NCBI GenBank assembly: GCA_963383645.1
Contig: OY726572.1
Coordinates: forward strand, 21,048,792 to 21,112,791
Length of the DNA stretch: 64,000 nt
Origin: Muscardinus avellanarius
Lineage: Eukaryota; Chordata; Mammalia; Rodentia; Gliridae
Direction of reading: 5' to 3'
Shown: positions 12,401 through 22,692 of the stretch, piece after piece
How the letters are laid out: every line of letters begins with the position of its first letter
Position numbering within the stretch: the first letter of the stretch is position 1
The notes under the pieces: model-generated
Told to the model about the DNA's origin: nothing
The model's input: the letters and a program-made list of their open reading frames with translations, nothing else
The model's database searches: none
Made by a program: the position numbers and the translations under genes

Positions 12401-15400
12401 TCTTCACACAGGGTAACATGCCTTAGGCCTTCCACGGAGATCCTCCAGGGCCTGGGGCTGACCTGGGAGGCTGGCCGGCCTCCCACGGCAGCTCTGCTTT
12501 CGTCTGCTTGACTGTTGGAGTCTCAGGAAGCTCTAATGGGAAGACAGGTTGCACTGCCGAGCCCCTGAGGCCCCGAGTGCCGAGTCGTGGGTTCTCTTTC
12601 CTGTAGGCAGTGGGCATGTTCCTGGGAGAGCTCTCCTGCCTGTTCGCCTTCTTCCTGCTCCGCTGCAGAGCCTCAGGGCAGTCTGACACCAGTGTGGACC
12701 CCCAGCGGCCCTTCAACCCCCTTCTTTTCCTGCCCCCGGCCCTCTGTGACATGACAGGGACCAGCCTCATGTACGTGGGTGAGTAGCCAGGCCAGGCCGT
12801 CACCGTGGCACAGCCACCCCACCCGCCATTCTTCCACGGACTTCACATGCACTTGCACACAGCCAAGAGTCACGGCGTGCTCAGCTTGTGTCCGGGCCTG
12901 GGGGTCCCTTGGTGGCAGCCAGCCTTTGCCCTCAGGAGCTAACAGTCATCTCTCTCCTCTCCTAGCCCTGACCATGACCAGCGCCTCCAGCTTTCAGATG
13001 CTGCGGGGCGCGGTGATCATATTCACGGGCCTGTTCTCGGTGGCCTTCCTGGGCCGGAGGCTGGTGCTGAGCCAGTGGCTGGGCATCCTGGCCACCATCG
13101 CAGGGCTGGTGGTCGTGGGCCTGGCTGACCTGCGGAGCAAGAATGACAGCCAGCACAAGCTCAGCGAAGTGATCACAGGTACGGCCTGGGGCGGGAGGGG
13201 CTGCACGTCTCACCCTGTTCATCCCGCAGACGTGTACAGCCTCGGCCGGGTGCAGGCCCTGGGGGTACATGCTCCTACTCTCGAGGGATCGGAGGCCGTG
13301 CAGGGGAGACCAGAGAGGGTGTGGTGCAGCAAGGAGTGGAGAGGGGCAGAGAGGAACAAGAGGCCCAAGAAGGGGTGTCTTGCCCTGCGATTCATAGGTG
13401 CAAGCCAGGTGACCTAGGGCCCTTCCCCACACCCAGCCTGGCGCTGAGCGCCAAGCCTTCCTCATCACAGCAACCCTGCCAGTCCCCAAAGGGAACCAGC
13501 ACAGCCCATTTTACAGTGAAGTCCCACCCTGGGTCATTCCAGAGTCAAAATTAAACTAGAAAGTCTGTTTCAAGCCTGTTGCTCCTCGAGCAGCCTGCTT
13601 ACCCCTGGTGCAGTGCTCTGGCCCGAGCAGGCCTCTGGACACAATGGAGCCTCGGCCTGCCAAGCTGGCCTGCCATTCAGGGACCAGGGAGTGAGGCATA
13701 GGCAGCTGTGGCTCTGCCTGTGAACAATATGGGCCCCCAAATCCGAAGTTGATGTGTTGTTCCGTCCCTGAGGCCCTGCTGCCACCACCCCGAGCCCCAG
13801 CCTCTGTGTGGCCCTGGTCTCACCGGCTGCCTTTCCTCAGGCGACCTGTTGATCATCATGGCCCAGATCGTTATTGCCGTCCAGATGGTGCTGGAGGAGA
13901 AGTTCGTCTATGCACACAGCGTACACCCACTCCGGGCTGTGGGCACTGAGGGTGCGTGGGGGAACGGGCTGGGAGGAGTGGCTGGAGGGAGGACGGACTG
14001 GGGGTAGCATTTGGTGTGGACTGCACACAGGGCAGGTGCCGGCAACCACTAGGGGTGCACCTCTTGCCCCCACACCCTCCACCTACTGTGAGGTGACCTC
14101 CTCTGGCACCTGCTGTGCCCAGCTAGGAGGGGCCTAGGACAAAGAGTCGATCGCCTGCCTGTTAATTTGAGTTCTTGGGCAGCTAAGATAGGAGGATCAC
14201 AGGCTCAAGGCCAGCCTCAGCAACTTAGTCTCTATTTCAAAGTAAAACATGAAATAGGACAAGCAGTATAGCTTATCTCAGTTCCCCCCAAAAATTAATG
14301 ACTATTAACCAAAAAAAAAAAAATTAGCAAAGGGGATTAGAGCTGTGCTGCCCTTGGATAAGTGTCTATCAGGGGAGACAGCAGAGAGAGAGAAAGCAGA
14401 GGAGCTGATGGCAGGCTGTAAATCAGCCAATCCTGAAGCGTGTTACTTGTTTCTACTCATTTTCCTTTCCTTTCCCTCCCTTCCTTCCTTCCTTTCTTTC
14501 TCTTTCTTTATTGTGGTACCAGGAATGGAACCCAGGGGCTTCTCTACCTCTGACCTATATTCCCAGACCTATTTTATATTTTATTTGGAAACAGGGTCTC
14601 ACTGAATTGCTGAGAGCCTCGCTAAGTAGCTGAGGCTGGCTTTGAACTTGTGCGATCCTCCTGGCTCAGCCTCCCAAGCGCTGGGATTACAAGCGTGCGC
14701 CACCACGCCCGGCTACTCACTTCTATCTTCTATCTACTCTGAATGAAGCAATGCGCTGACTTACATTCTGGCATAGCTCCTTACCACAGACCAGTCACAC
14801 GCTGAATTAAAGAGCTGTGTTTCTCCAAACATGTGAAGCCATGCCGAGTTGGAACCAGCAGTTTTTTCTGGAACAAACAGAATTACAATGCCACTGAGCA
14901 TTGTGCACAGGAGAACATGCGGTGTGTGTGTGTGCAGACACGCCTGTGTACATGTATCCTGGGTCTCAGTATAAAATGTATTTCTTGTTCTTGATCCAGT
15001 CAGAAACTGAGCAAGGTGAAAGGGGCAGCCAGAGCCCATCACACAGGCCCAGTGCAGGCTGGTCTGGGAGTGCCATCTGGGAGTGCTGAAGGTGTGCTGG
15101 GTGTGATGGGGGCAGGGTGGAGAGTGTGACGCACTTCCCCGCTCCCCAGGCCTCTTCGGCTTCGTGATCCTCTCCCTGCTCCTGGTGCCCATGTACTTCA
15201 TTCCCGCCGGCTCCTTCAGTGGAAACCCTCGCGGCGTGCTGGAGGACGCCCTGGACGCCTTCTGCCAGCTGGGCCGGCAGCCGCTCATCATCCTGGCACT
15301 GCTGGGCAACATCAGCAGCATCGCCTTCTTCAACTTTGCGGGCATCAGCGTCACCAAGGAGCTGAGCGCCACCACCCGCATGGTGCTGGACAGCCTGCGC

Positions 15401-15619
15401 GTCGTGGTTATCTGGGCCCTGAGCCTGACCCTGCGCTGGGAGGTCTTCCACCCACTGCAGATCCTGGGCTTCGTCATCCTCCTGCTGGGCACCGCCCTCT
15501 ACAATGGGCTGCACCGCCCCCTGCTGGCCTGCCTGTCCAGGGCCCGGCGCCCGGCCCAGGAGGGCGAGCAGGAGAGACTGCTGGGTGGCAGCCGGACTTC
15601 CATCAACGAAACCAGCTGA
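3345..15619 (+). CDS. SLC35F6: Solute carrier family 35 member F6, full gene (six coding exons)
   Basis: Coding exons: 3345-3421, 11945-12017, 12607-12778, 12966-13178, 13841-13951 and 15150-15619. Each is bounded by GT/AG splice sites and the phases join without a break. The total is 1116 nt, giving 371 residues, the length of human SLC35F6 (C2orf18, ANT2BP). The family is the EamA/DMT drug-metabolite transporter superfamily, with about ten membrane helices. The human protein is reported in lysosomal and mitochondrial membranes and binds the adenine nucleotide translocator ANT2; its transported substrate is not established. The start is chosen because it opens a hydrophobic first helix (MAWTKYQLFLAGLML) and sits in a good Kozak context (caccatgg). 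Near the C-terminus, EQERLL (residues 355-360) fits the [DE]xxxL[LI] lysosomal sorting motif. Residue 110 is Thr where, from memory, the human protein has a glycosylatable Asn. Nothing suggests a pseudogene. Confidence 0.96.
4638..4739 (-). mobile_element. ID SINE monomer, antisense
   Basis: A T-run at 4638-4656 is followed by the reverse complement of an ID element (caatactggagatgg, then actgagctacagacccagcc). Confidence 0.75.
4813..4960 (+). mobile_element. B1-dID SINE, 3' part truncated
   Basis: The B1-like left half (gctgggcatggtggcacac to gagaccctgtttccaaat) is present. The ID half ends shortly after gagggctgg and diverges. Confidence 0.75.
5840..5965 (-). repeat. MIR-like old SINE fragment
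   Basis: The stretch with 'ggataaggaaacagg' and 'tggcagagttt' matches the pattern of the ancient mammalian MIR core and its 3' side. It is highly diverged and the boundaries are approximate. Confidence 0.5.
8916..9095 (-). mobile_element. B1-dID SINE, antisense, with target duplication
   Basis: The reverse-complement dimeric SINE runs from tttggtgctgggtattgag to caccacacctggc. The sequence gagcttctgc occurs on both sides (about 8900-8909 and 9106-9115), consistent with a 10-bp target-site duplication. Confidence 0.8.
11044..11400 (+). mobile_element. SINE cluster in SLC35F6 intron 1
   Basis: An older 7SL-like monomer (cccagctactcaggaagctg, about 11044-11152) is followed by a shortened B1-dID copy (11165-11325) and an ID-like remnant (11330-11400). 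All lie on the + strand. Confidence 0.7.
11945..12017 (+). CDS. SLC35F6: SLC35F6 coding exon 2
   Basis: Encodes residues 26-50, the hydrophilic stretch after helix 1 (WADNLKAEGCGG... ending HPFLQ). The acceptor is ctgcag and the donor gtactg. The 73-nt exon restores the frame opened by exon 1. Confidence 0.94.
12607..12778 (+). CDS. SLC35F6: SLC35F6 coding exon 3
   Basis: Encodes residues 51-108: helix 2 (AVGMFLGELSCLFAFFLL), a loop with RASGQSDTSVDP, and the start of the next helix (LLFLPPALCDMTGTSLMYV). The acceptor is ctgtag and the donor gtgagt. Confidence 0.95.
12966..13178 (+). CDS. SLC35F6: SLC35F6 coding exon 4
   Basis: Encodes residues 108-179, including the family signature region TSASSFQMLRGAVIIFTG and two further helices. 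Residue 110 is Thr (ALTMTS), so there is no N-x-S/T sequon at this place. The acceptor is tcctag and the donor gtacgg. Confidence 0.95.
13430..13545. repeat. MIR-like fragment in SLC35F6 intron 4
   Basis: The combination of 'acagcaaccctgcc' and 'cccattttacagtgaag' is the typical MIR core. It is diverged and the limits are approximate. Confidence 0.5.
13841..13951 (+). CDS. SLC35F6: SLC35F6 coding exon 5
   Basis: Encodes residues 179-216 (DLLIIMAQIVIAVQMVLEEK, then FVYAHSVHPLRAVGTEG). This covers one helix and the conserved acidic-basic loop after it. The acceptor is cctcag and the donor gtgcgt. Confidence 0.95.
14160..14714. mobile_element. SINEs in SLC35F6 intron 5
   Basis: A degraded + strand SINE (about 14165-14305) with an A-run is followed by a CT-rich simple repeat (14470-14512). 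A full antisense B1-dID element ends in caccacgcccggct at about 14714. Confidence 0.75.
15150..15619 (+). CDS. SLC35F6: SLC35F6 coding exon 6 (terminal)
   Basis: Encodes residues 216-371: the last helices (LFGFVILSLLLVPMYFIPAG; the NISSIAFFNFAGISVTKELS region; VVIWALSLTLRW; ILGFVILLLGTALYNGL) and a cytosolic tail with EQERLL. The acceptor is ccccag and the stop TGA is at 15617-15619. Confidence 0.96.
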
Positions 15620-17083
15620 GCCTCTTGTGGGCTCTGCTGCCACCTGATGCTCCTCTGTCTTCACCCTGAAACTAAGGCCACTTGGGATGGGGGCCTCGAG
15701 TGCCCTGTCCCATCCCCTTCTGACCTCCCCTCTGCCCGCAGGGTGCTGTGGCCCAGCTCTCACAGGCCTGAGTGCAGCCCAGCCCCAGCCCTCCCAGCAG
15801 CATTAGAGCTAAATCATGGACTTGATGGTAGGAATCTGTGACCCCAGTATTACTGCGTCAAACTAGGTTATCATGATAGATAATCTAGCTTATGAATCAT
15901 ACACTTCGGAGAAGAGAGGTCAGTGAGCAGATATGAACCAGAACTAACTTGTAAAATAATCCTTAAACATGTCTGGAAACCTGGGTTTCAGCTCAGATTC
16001 TGCCACTAACTCAGTATGTGCTCCCAGCAGGTTACCTAGTGGCTCTGGGCCTCAGCCTTAGGAAAGTAGGTTTTTATGATGTGGCCTTTAGTGCCTTCCA
16101 TTTTGTGGGCCTCTGATTTTGACCAGCCTGAGGAAAGAGAACAGAATATCCCCTCTGTGCCTCCCCTCAGGCCTAACTTCCTGGGGGAAACTATGAGAGG
16201 AATTCCACGCAGCCCTTGATCATTGTTTTACCAACTCCCATTTTGATGATAAGGAAAGTGAGGCCCAGAGTTGTGTATTGTTTGGCAAGAGGGATCTCCT
16301 GCTTGCAATCAGCTCTGGCAAGGACTTCGGGAGCCCCAAGCTACACATCCACACATCCCAGGACCTTGAGCACATCTGGATCCCAGCCTCACACCCAACA
16401 GCTTGGCTGTGCACAGAACTCCCAGCATGATGGATTTACCGGGTTCTCCCGTGAGAGTAACTCTGGTATCCTAGGCATTATGCAAAGTGCTTAACTTCCT
16501 CCTAACAGCCTACAGAGGTAGGCACCCCCAGAGAAACCTGCCCTGGAGAAGAGCCTAGGTCTGTGATTCCTAACCTATGGCTCCACCTCCCAGAGTGGTC
16601 ACTCAGGAGTCTTTGGGGGGGGATTTCTGTGTCTGGCTAGAAGCCTCACATACTGTCATCCTCCAGGTCCCCCCACCATGAAGAGAAGGCGTGGCATCTG
16701 GAACCCCAGGGGTCTGGCAGCCCTTAATTCCCAGCACTGCTGGCTGCATTGTGGAGTGCTGCCTCAAACCATCTTCCTGAGCAGCTCAGTGAAAATCACT
16801 GATACTTTCCTTAAATGAGGCTGTAAGGGAAGGAGACTTTGATGGACAAAGCCCTCAGGTTCTGGCCGATCTGAGCACGTTCTTATGGCTGGTCAGGAGA
16901 GAGTGCCTCCATCCTACCAGCTCTGAATCCCAAGGGCCCCAGGGCCTTGTTCCTGTGTGTATCACAAGAAGAAGGAAATGGATAGCAAGGGCGGTAGAGA
17001 CTACAGCTACCTTGCTAAAAAGCCGGGGCCATGGAATGCTTGGGGTTTTCTTTTTATAAAAAAGAAAATTGGCAGTACTGGAT

Positions 17084-17120
<37 letters not shown>

Positions 17121-17480
17121 GGAAAGGAAGAGACGGGACACAAAAGGGCCTGGAAGTAACATCTAAAATGTCAAAAACTCTAGTGCACCAAGTCATAGGA
17201 ACTTCTCCATCCCCTACTCATTGTTCAGATGGAATCGTCAAAGGCCAGTGTGGAAGGAACTTCCCCACGGTCGCACAGCCAGGTACCGGCAAAGCCGGAT
17301 TCCACCCTGGCCCATCCTGTTCCTCCACAGGATAGCCCAGATCTCATACTTAGAGTCTGCAGCTGTCTGCGGCTGGGGCTCCCCACCTGTGTGCTCAACA
17401 GCAAACCGTTTAAGAGGGTGTTGGGGAGCATAGACCTTTATTTGAGTGCTGCTGGCGGGGGAGACTACTGATTTTAATAT
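15620..17480 (+). other. SLC35F6: SLC35F6 3' UTR and downstream flank, end not determined
   Basis: Non-coding sequence follows the stop codon. I could not find a clear AATAAA or ATTAAA close enough to define the 3' end; a TATAAA variant near 17054 and other variants are possible. The stretch contains MIR-like pieces near 15985-16070, 16210-16320 and 16470-16560, and a (TTTA)n run at about 17080-17118. Confidence 0.45.
17078..17118. repeat. (TTTA)n microsatellite
   Basis: About ten tandem TTTA units lie within single-copy DNA downstream of SLC35F6. Confidence 0.9.
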
Positions 17481-18540
17481 TTGAAGGGGCTAAGAGGCTG
17501 CCGTCAGACCTGCCACCAACTTAGGCAAATCACTTTGCCTCCAAGAGCCTGTGGTCCTTCCTCTCCAATGGGAAGCCAGCTTCCTTCCCACAGGATGGGC
17601 CTGGAGGTGCTGGCCACTGCCCCGCGCAGGGTGTGGGGGTGAGGACGTGCTGTCTGCCGGAGCACAGCAGCGATGGCTTTGAGGGACCCATGCTGCACGC
17701 TCGGGCAGAAACGTTCTGTTACAGCACAGATTGTGGAGTTAAGTGTCAAATGCACACTGTCCTGGAGAGACAGGTGTCTCTCCAGGACACCTGGAGAGAG
17801 CGCCATTCTGACATCAGATGTCCTGCCAGACCCCTGGAGAAGGTGTGCTTGTGAGGCTGGGTCTGAGGGGCCCTGCGGTTCCTGCTGGCATGCAGACCTC
17901 AACCCCACTGCCCAGTGGAAGACCCGAGAGGCGGGGGACGTATTCTAAATGCAAAGGGAGCCCTATGTGTTGCAGACCCTAACCCAAAATTAGAATTGAT
18001 TGGTAACAGACTGCTAGAAATGTTGGTTAAAATGCACTCAAATTGAAACATCTGCCCTATGAGTCCCTTCCCTGCCGGATTAATCCTGGGGGATCCCAGA
18101 GCTGGTTAGTCCTGGCTCCTCTCCTGCTGCAGCTCCGCCCAACAGGCAGATTTAAAGCCATGCCAAATATTCCCAAGGACTTTCACTTTATCCTGAGGGC
18201 TGCATAGTTTAACAAGCAAATAGCACTGGAGTTCAGTGCTGTGACGCCTGTGAGGGTGGCGGGAGGACACGTGTGTTCCCAGCTCTGCCTCCGCCTTGGC
18301 TGCTGACCTTGAACCAGTCACGCGGAGAACCTGGCTACCTCTGAAAGCCAGAGGTTCTTTGTGTTCCTGAGTGTGGTCACTTCCCTGACACGCTTGCAGG
18401 TCGTGATTCCTGGTTTTGCCCTGATTAAGTCCCCCTCTGGCCTTGTGTTGACTACATCCCTTCAAAAACCCCAGTCCGCAGAGGGTTTCGTGTATAGCCA
18501 TAAAAATTCAAAACACCCATCTTCGTTAACACTTGTCAAA
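17481..18540. other. Intergenic single-copy DNA with a perfect palindrome
   Basis: No gene is recognised. The stretch contains the 32-bp inverted repeat at 17758-17789 and a MIR-like piece at about 17500-17560. Confidence 0.5.
17758..17789. repeat. Perfect inverted repeat, 15-bp arms, 2-bp spacer
   Basis: The arms tgtcctggagagaca and tgtctctccaggaca are exact reverse complements separated by gg. A second, overlapping hairpin (ctctccagg / cctggagag around aca) continues to about 17799, because a third copy of cctggagag follows directly. Confidence 0.9.
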
Positions 18541-18543
18541 TGT

Positions 18544-19155
18544 GTTGCAGTACTTGGGAGCCTGAGACATGCGTTCAAGGCCAGTGCATGGTAATTTAGC
18601 AAGACTGTTTCAAAAAATAAAAATAAGCCGGGCTTGGTGGTGCGCACCTATAATCCCAGTACTTGGGAAGCTGAGACAAGAGGAGTGCAGGTTCAAGGAC
18701 AGCCTCAACAACTTAGTGTAACTCAGCAATCTAGCAAGACCTAGATTGAAAACCAAAAATTAAAAAAGGCTGAAGATGTAGCTTGGCGGTAAAATGCCCC
18801 TGGGTTTGAGCCCCAGTGCCACAAAAAAAAAAAAAAAACTAAAAATAAAAAGATAGGCCTGAGGGTATAGCTCTGAAATAAAATGCCCTTGGGTTCAATG
18901 CCTAGTACCACATAAAAGTAAAGAAAAAAAAAAAAGTCAGTATTTTTCTTTTCTTCTTTTCTGGCGTTTCTGGGGATGGGACCCAGGGTCATTCTTGAAC
19001 TACACCCCCAGCCCTATTTTTTATTCTTTATTTTCAAACGGTCTCACTGAGCTGCGAAGGGCCTCACTGTAACTGAGGCTGGCCACGAACCGTGATCCTC
19101 CTATCTCAGCCTCCCAAATGCTGAGATAATAAGCGGGTGCCACCAAGCCCAACTA
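18544..19155. mobile_element. SINE cluster
   Basis: A SINE remnant (18544-18622), a full + strand B1-dID (18627-18838), an extra ID half (18851-18932) and an antisense B1-dID (18960-19155). The two orientations face each other, so RNA across this region could fold back. Confidence 0.75.
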
Positions 19156-21135
19156 AAAAAAAAAAAAATTTAAACATGGGAACAGCACCCTGGGGCAGTG
19201 CTTCTCGATCCCTGAAATAGCCATAACCCTTAAGGGGGACAAATTGGCACCAGGTTCAGGAGGGATAGCCTGCAAGTGCTATATTTATGTAGTCCATAAT
19301 TATTTTTTTAATCATGCCTTATTTTAAAAGTGAAGGTGAATTTTGTATCGTGCTCTATAATATAATTGTATTCCATTCCCCATACACATAATTTTAAATT
19401 AGTTGTCACAACATAAAACTAATGATCCAGGAAGTCAGGGCCTGTGCCTCCCGTGCTTTGTCTCCTTTGCTCCCTGGGGGGAACCCATGGGGTGTACTCC
19501 TTTCCCGGGGCTGAGAAGGGCTATCCCAGGGTTCCACACCTTGAGCCTGGTGTTCCTAAGGCCCGCCTACTGTGGGGGCCTCCTGGGATTCCGAGGGAGT
19601 TCATCTTGCAGCCTCGGGCTCATCGGGAAGCCCACCATTGCCCTTCGTCTTTGCCTAAGAACCGTCAGGAGTTGGGCCCAAGCTCCAGAGTAACAGCCCT
19701 TCCTTTCTCTTGGGTGCATTTCCTTTCATGCTGACTACAGAGTTCTTTTGCAATTGTCCTTTCTGCACTCTCCAAAATTCAAGGCAAACCTGGCTCTTTC
19801 GGCCTATTACTGACAAGAGGAAATACTGTAAAAGTACATTTGAGGTGGGTTTCCCCAAAGGTGGTGGAGGAGGGAGAAGCCGGCATTGCTGGGATGAGGG
19901 AGGCTGAGGACCACAACATGATGCCTCTGGGCAGGAAGCAGAGGGGAATTCCTGCTGGAAGTCGGTATTCTTTTTCCATCCCAGCCATGGTGGCTGTCAC
20001 TGCTGTGGGGTCTTTTGAGCCATTCAGGGAGAAAGAGGCAGGATCAACTTCACTGAGCCTCGCCTATTTCTCCATATAATTTGATAGCTACCCTGCGAGG
20101 CTTTGTCTACAATTCTTACATTTAAGTAAAGGGACACAGGCTTAGAGAGGATGCTCAACTGGCTGAGGCCTGGACCACACATTTGGGAAGGGATGGACGC
20201 AGCTTCAAGCCCCATGAGCTGCATGGTCTCTAGCCCCACGCCCTGGCTTCCCATCCCACTGTCCAGGCCAAGATCACGATCTGTTCCAGAACTCTTCCTG
20301 CCCTTGCTGAGCTGGCACTCAGGAAACACGCTGTGAAGCAGTAAGACGCATTACCTAGCTCCCAAACTCCTGTGCTGTCCTTCCCCAGAGAACGATTGAC
20401 ACATGTCTATCTTTCTGTTTTGATCAAATAACTGGCTGCTGATGGCTCAAGCTCCTTCACAAGGCTGCGTTACAACCACCTCCCCCCAACACACACATGC
20501 ATCTCAACCTCCCCAGAAATCATTCTACCCCAAAGGTGGGAGGTGGGGCCTGGAGAGAGGGCAGATGCTGTGCACGGGGTTGTGAAGGAAGGGTGGGGGT
20601 GCCTGGCATTGACTAAGTGCCAGCCATCCAGGTGCTCAGGACTTTCTTTGCCTTTAAGGTATGTTTTTCAGCAACAAGTGACACATGGTGGGGATGGGGC
20701 TTTGGGCATCACCCAGCCCAGGGTGAGCAAGCTGAGATTGAATGAGCCCTGCCTGGGAAGCCCTGTGTGTAGCCCCAGGTGGCTTCCAGTCATTCTGCAC
20801 AGCAGAATCCACTGGAACAAAACCTTGCTATTCAGCCTGTGCCCCTCAACCCTCAGCCAGAGCCACTCAAGGAGACAGAGCAAGTCTCCAGGACTCAGCC
20901 CAGGACAAGGACAGCCAGAATCAAGGGGTCCTCCTGCCTCACTGGGGCTTCATGGCTTCCACTGAACATACCACAAGAAGCAACAGTGTGGTGACTAGAC
21001 ACCTCAGCCAGGTGTTGGCTTCAAACCCTGACTCAACTACTTGGCCACTGCCCGCCCTTCAGCCTTGGCTTCCTCGTTTGCAAAACAGACATAAAAATAA
21101 GTTATACTTCATTAAATATATATGTTGAGAGGAGT
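19156..21135. other. Intergenic DNA, repeat-poor, no gene recognised
   Basis: No coding exon or pseudogene is recognised. A MIR-like piece (ctgactcaactacttggcc, then cctcgtttgcaaaacag) lies at about 20970-21100. The start (19230-19400) is AT-rich and may be an old repeat. Confidence 0.5.
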
Positions 21136-21139
21136 CTAG

Positions 21140-21515
21140 CTAAAGCATTAACTATACAGTCCCAGCTACTCAGGAGCTTGAGGCAGCAGACTCATTGGAG
21201 CCCAGGAGTTCAAACTGGAAAACATAGCAAGACCCCACACACACCCTGTCTCAAAAAACTTTAAAATAATTTTAAAATGCGCTATTGAAAGCCAGGCATG
21301 TGGTGCACACTTGTAATCCCAGCATTTGAGAGGCTGAGACAGGAGGATCGCAGTTCAAAGACAGCCTCAGCTACTTAGGCCCTTTGCAACTCAGTGAGAC
21401 CCTATTTCAAAATAAAGAATAAAAAATAGGGCTGGGAGTGTAGCTTGGAGGTAGAATGCCCCTGGGTTTCACTCCCAGTGCCGCAAAACTAAAATAAAAT
21501 AAAATGGGCTATTGA
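21140..21515 (+). mobile_element. 7SL-type monomer followed by a B1-dID SINE
   Basis: An old monomer with cccagctactcaggagcttg and gagcccaggagttcaaact ends in an A-rich run at about 21260. A B1-dID SINE at about 21290-21500 follows. The latter is flanked by gctattga at 21281-21288 and 21508-21515. Confidence 0.75.
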
Positions 21516-21516
21516 G

Positions 21517-22209
21517 CCTGGTGTGATGGTGCACATTTGTAATTTTAGTACTTGGGAGGCTGAGACAGGAGGATCACAACTTCAAGGTTGCCGGAGCCTG
21601 CCGGCAAGAGTAGGGGTTCTGAAGTGAGGCGTGAGGATGAAGAGTTTTTAACCCTAACATGGGGGAGCCGCCAGCCAACTATCTCTACTGGCCGACCCCT
21701 GTTCATGGGTCAATATTTCCTACGGGTCGTCGACTAAGCCTGGGTCAGTATTCTCTATCGCGTGGACACTCCTGGCCAACGCAGCTTCTGGGTCAATCTC
21801 GTCTTTATTGCGCTGACGCTGACCCCTGTTCTTCCAGAGGTATTTATACACAGCTACAGGTCAATCAACATTCTCATGCTACCACCACCAGAATACAATA
21901 AAGACCAATACAAAACACATAGTACAGATAGGTCAATCAGTACCCTCGTGTCATCACCACCTGATCTTCTCTCAGACCTCTTTGAACTTTACATAACCCC
22001 AAACCTTGTTGACTCTGGGCGAAGGACAGTCAGCTGAGTCAGAGACACTAACCCAGGGGAAAGCCTTAATGGCTCCCCACACAAGGTCAGCTTCCCTAAC
22101 ACAGTGAGGCCGTCAGCAACTTAGACCCTTTTTCAAATAATATAGGGCTGGGAGTGTATCATGGAGGTAGAATGCCCCTGGGTTCAATCCCCAGCACCAC
22201 AAAACAAAA
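21517..22209 (+). mobile_element. B1-dID SINE split by a solo LTR
   Basis: The left part runs from gcctggtgtgatggtgcac to acttcaaggt (21588). The right part resumes at 22088 with cagcttccctaac and ends in ccccagcaccacaaaac. Removing the LTR and one copy of caaggt gives a continuous SINE. Its own flanks are gctattga at 21508-21515 and 22210-22217. Confidence 0.85.
21589..22081 (-). mobile_element. Solo LTR, class II (IAP-like) endogenous retrovirus
   Basis: A 493-bp element with terminal TG...CA is flanked by a perfect 6-bp target duplication caaggt (21583-21588 and 22082-22087). Six-base duplications are typical of IAP/ERVK-type integrases. Read on the - strand it begins TGTGGGGAGCC, close to the known start of IAP LTRs. 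It then has a TATAAATA box (about 21841-21848) and an AATAAA signal (21804-21809), in the U3-R-U5 order. U3 holds a direct repeat of period about 71 bp (21858-21889 and 21929-21960). No internal viral sequence is present, so it is a recombination product without coding capacity. Confidence 0.85.
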
Positions 22210-22653
22210 GCTATTGAACTGAATAGACACCTCAAAAAAAAAAAAAGAAAAGAAATACAAACGGCCAACAAACATGAGACAATGTTCGACATCATTAGCA
22301 ATCAATGAAATGCAAAGCAAAGCCACCCTGGGATTCCCTCTAACTCCACGCAGAATGGCAGTCATCAAGAATACAAACAATAACGAATGCTGGCGAAATA
22401 AGAATTTATTTACTATTGGTAGTATTATTAAATTAGTATAACCACTAGGGAGGTCAGTGTGGAGGTTCTTCAAAAGATGAGGGATGTGGTAGTGGTGCAC
22501 ACCCAGAATCCCAGCACTTGGGAGGCTGAGACAGGAGGGTCCCAGGTTTGAAGCCAGCCTCAGCGACTCAGCGAGGCTCTCAACAACTTAGCAAGACCTT
22601 GTTTCCAAATAGGTCTGGAGGTGTAGAATGCCCCTGGGTACAATCCCCAACAT

Positions 22654-22692
<39 letters not shown>

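Noticed and set aside
14761..15763. Long - strand open frames (243 and 265 codons)
   Set aside because: They are shadows of the highly GC-rich, real SLC35F6 exon 6 on the + strand.
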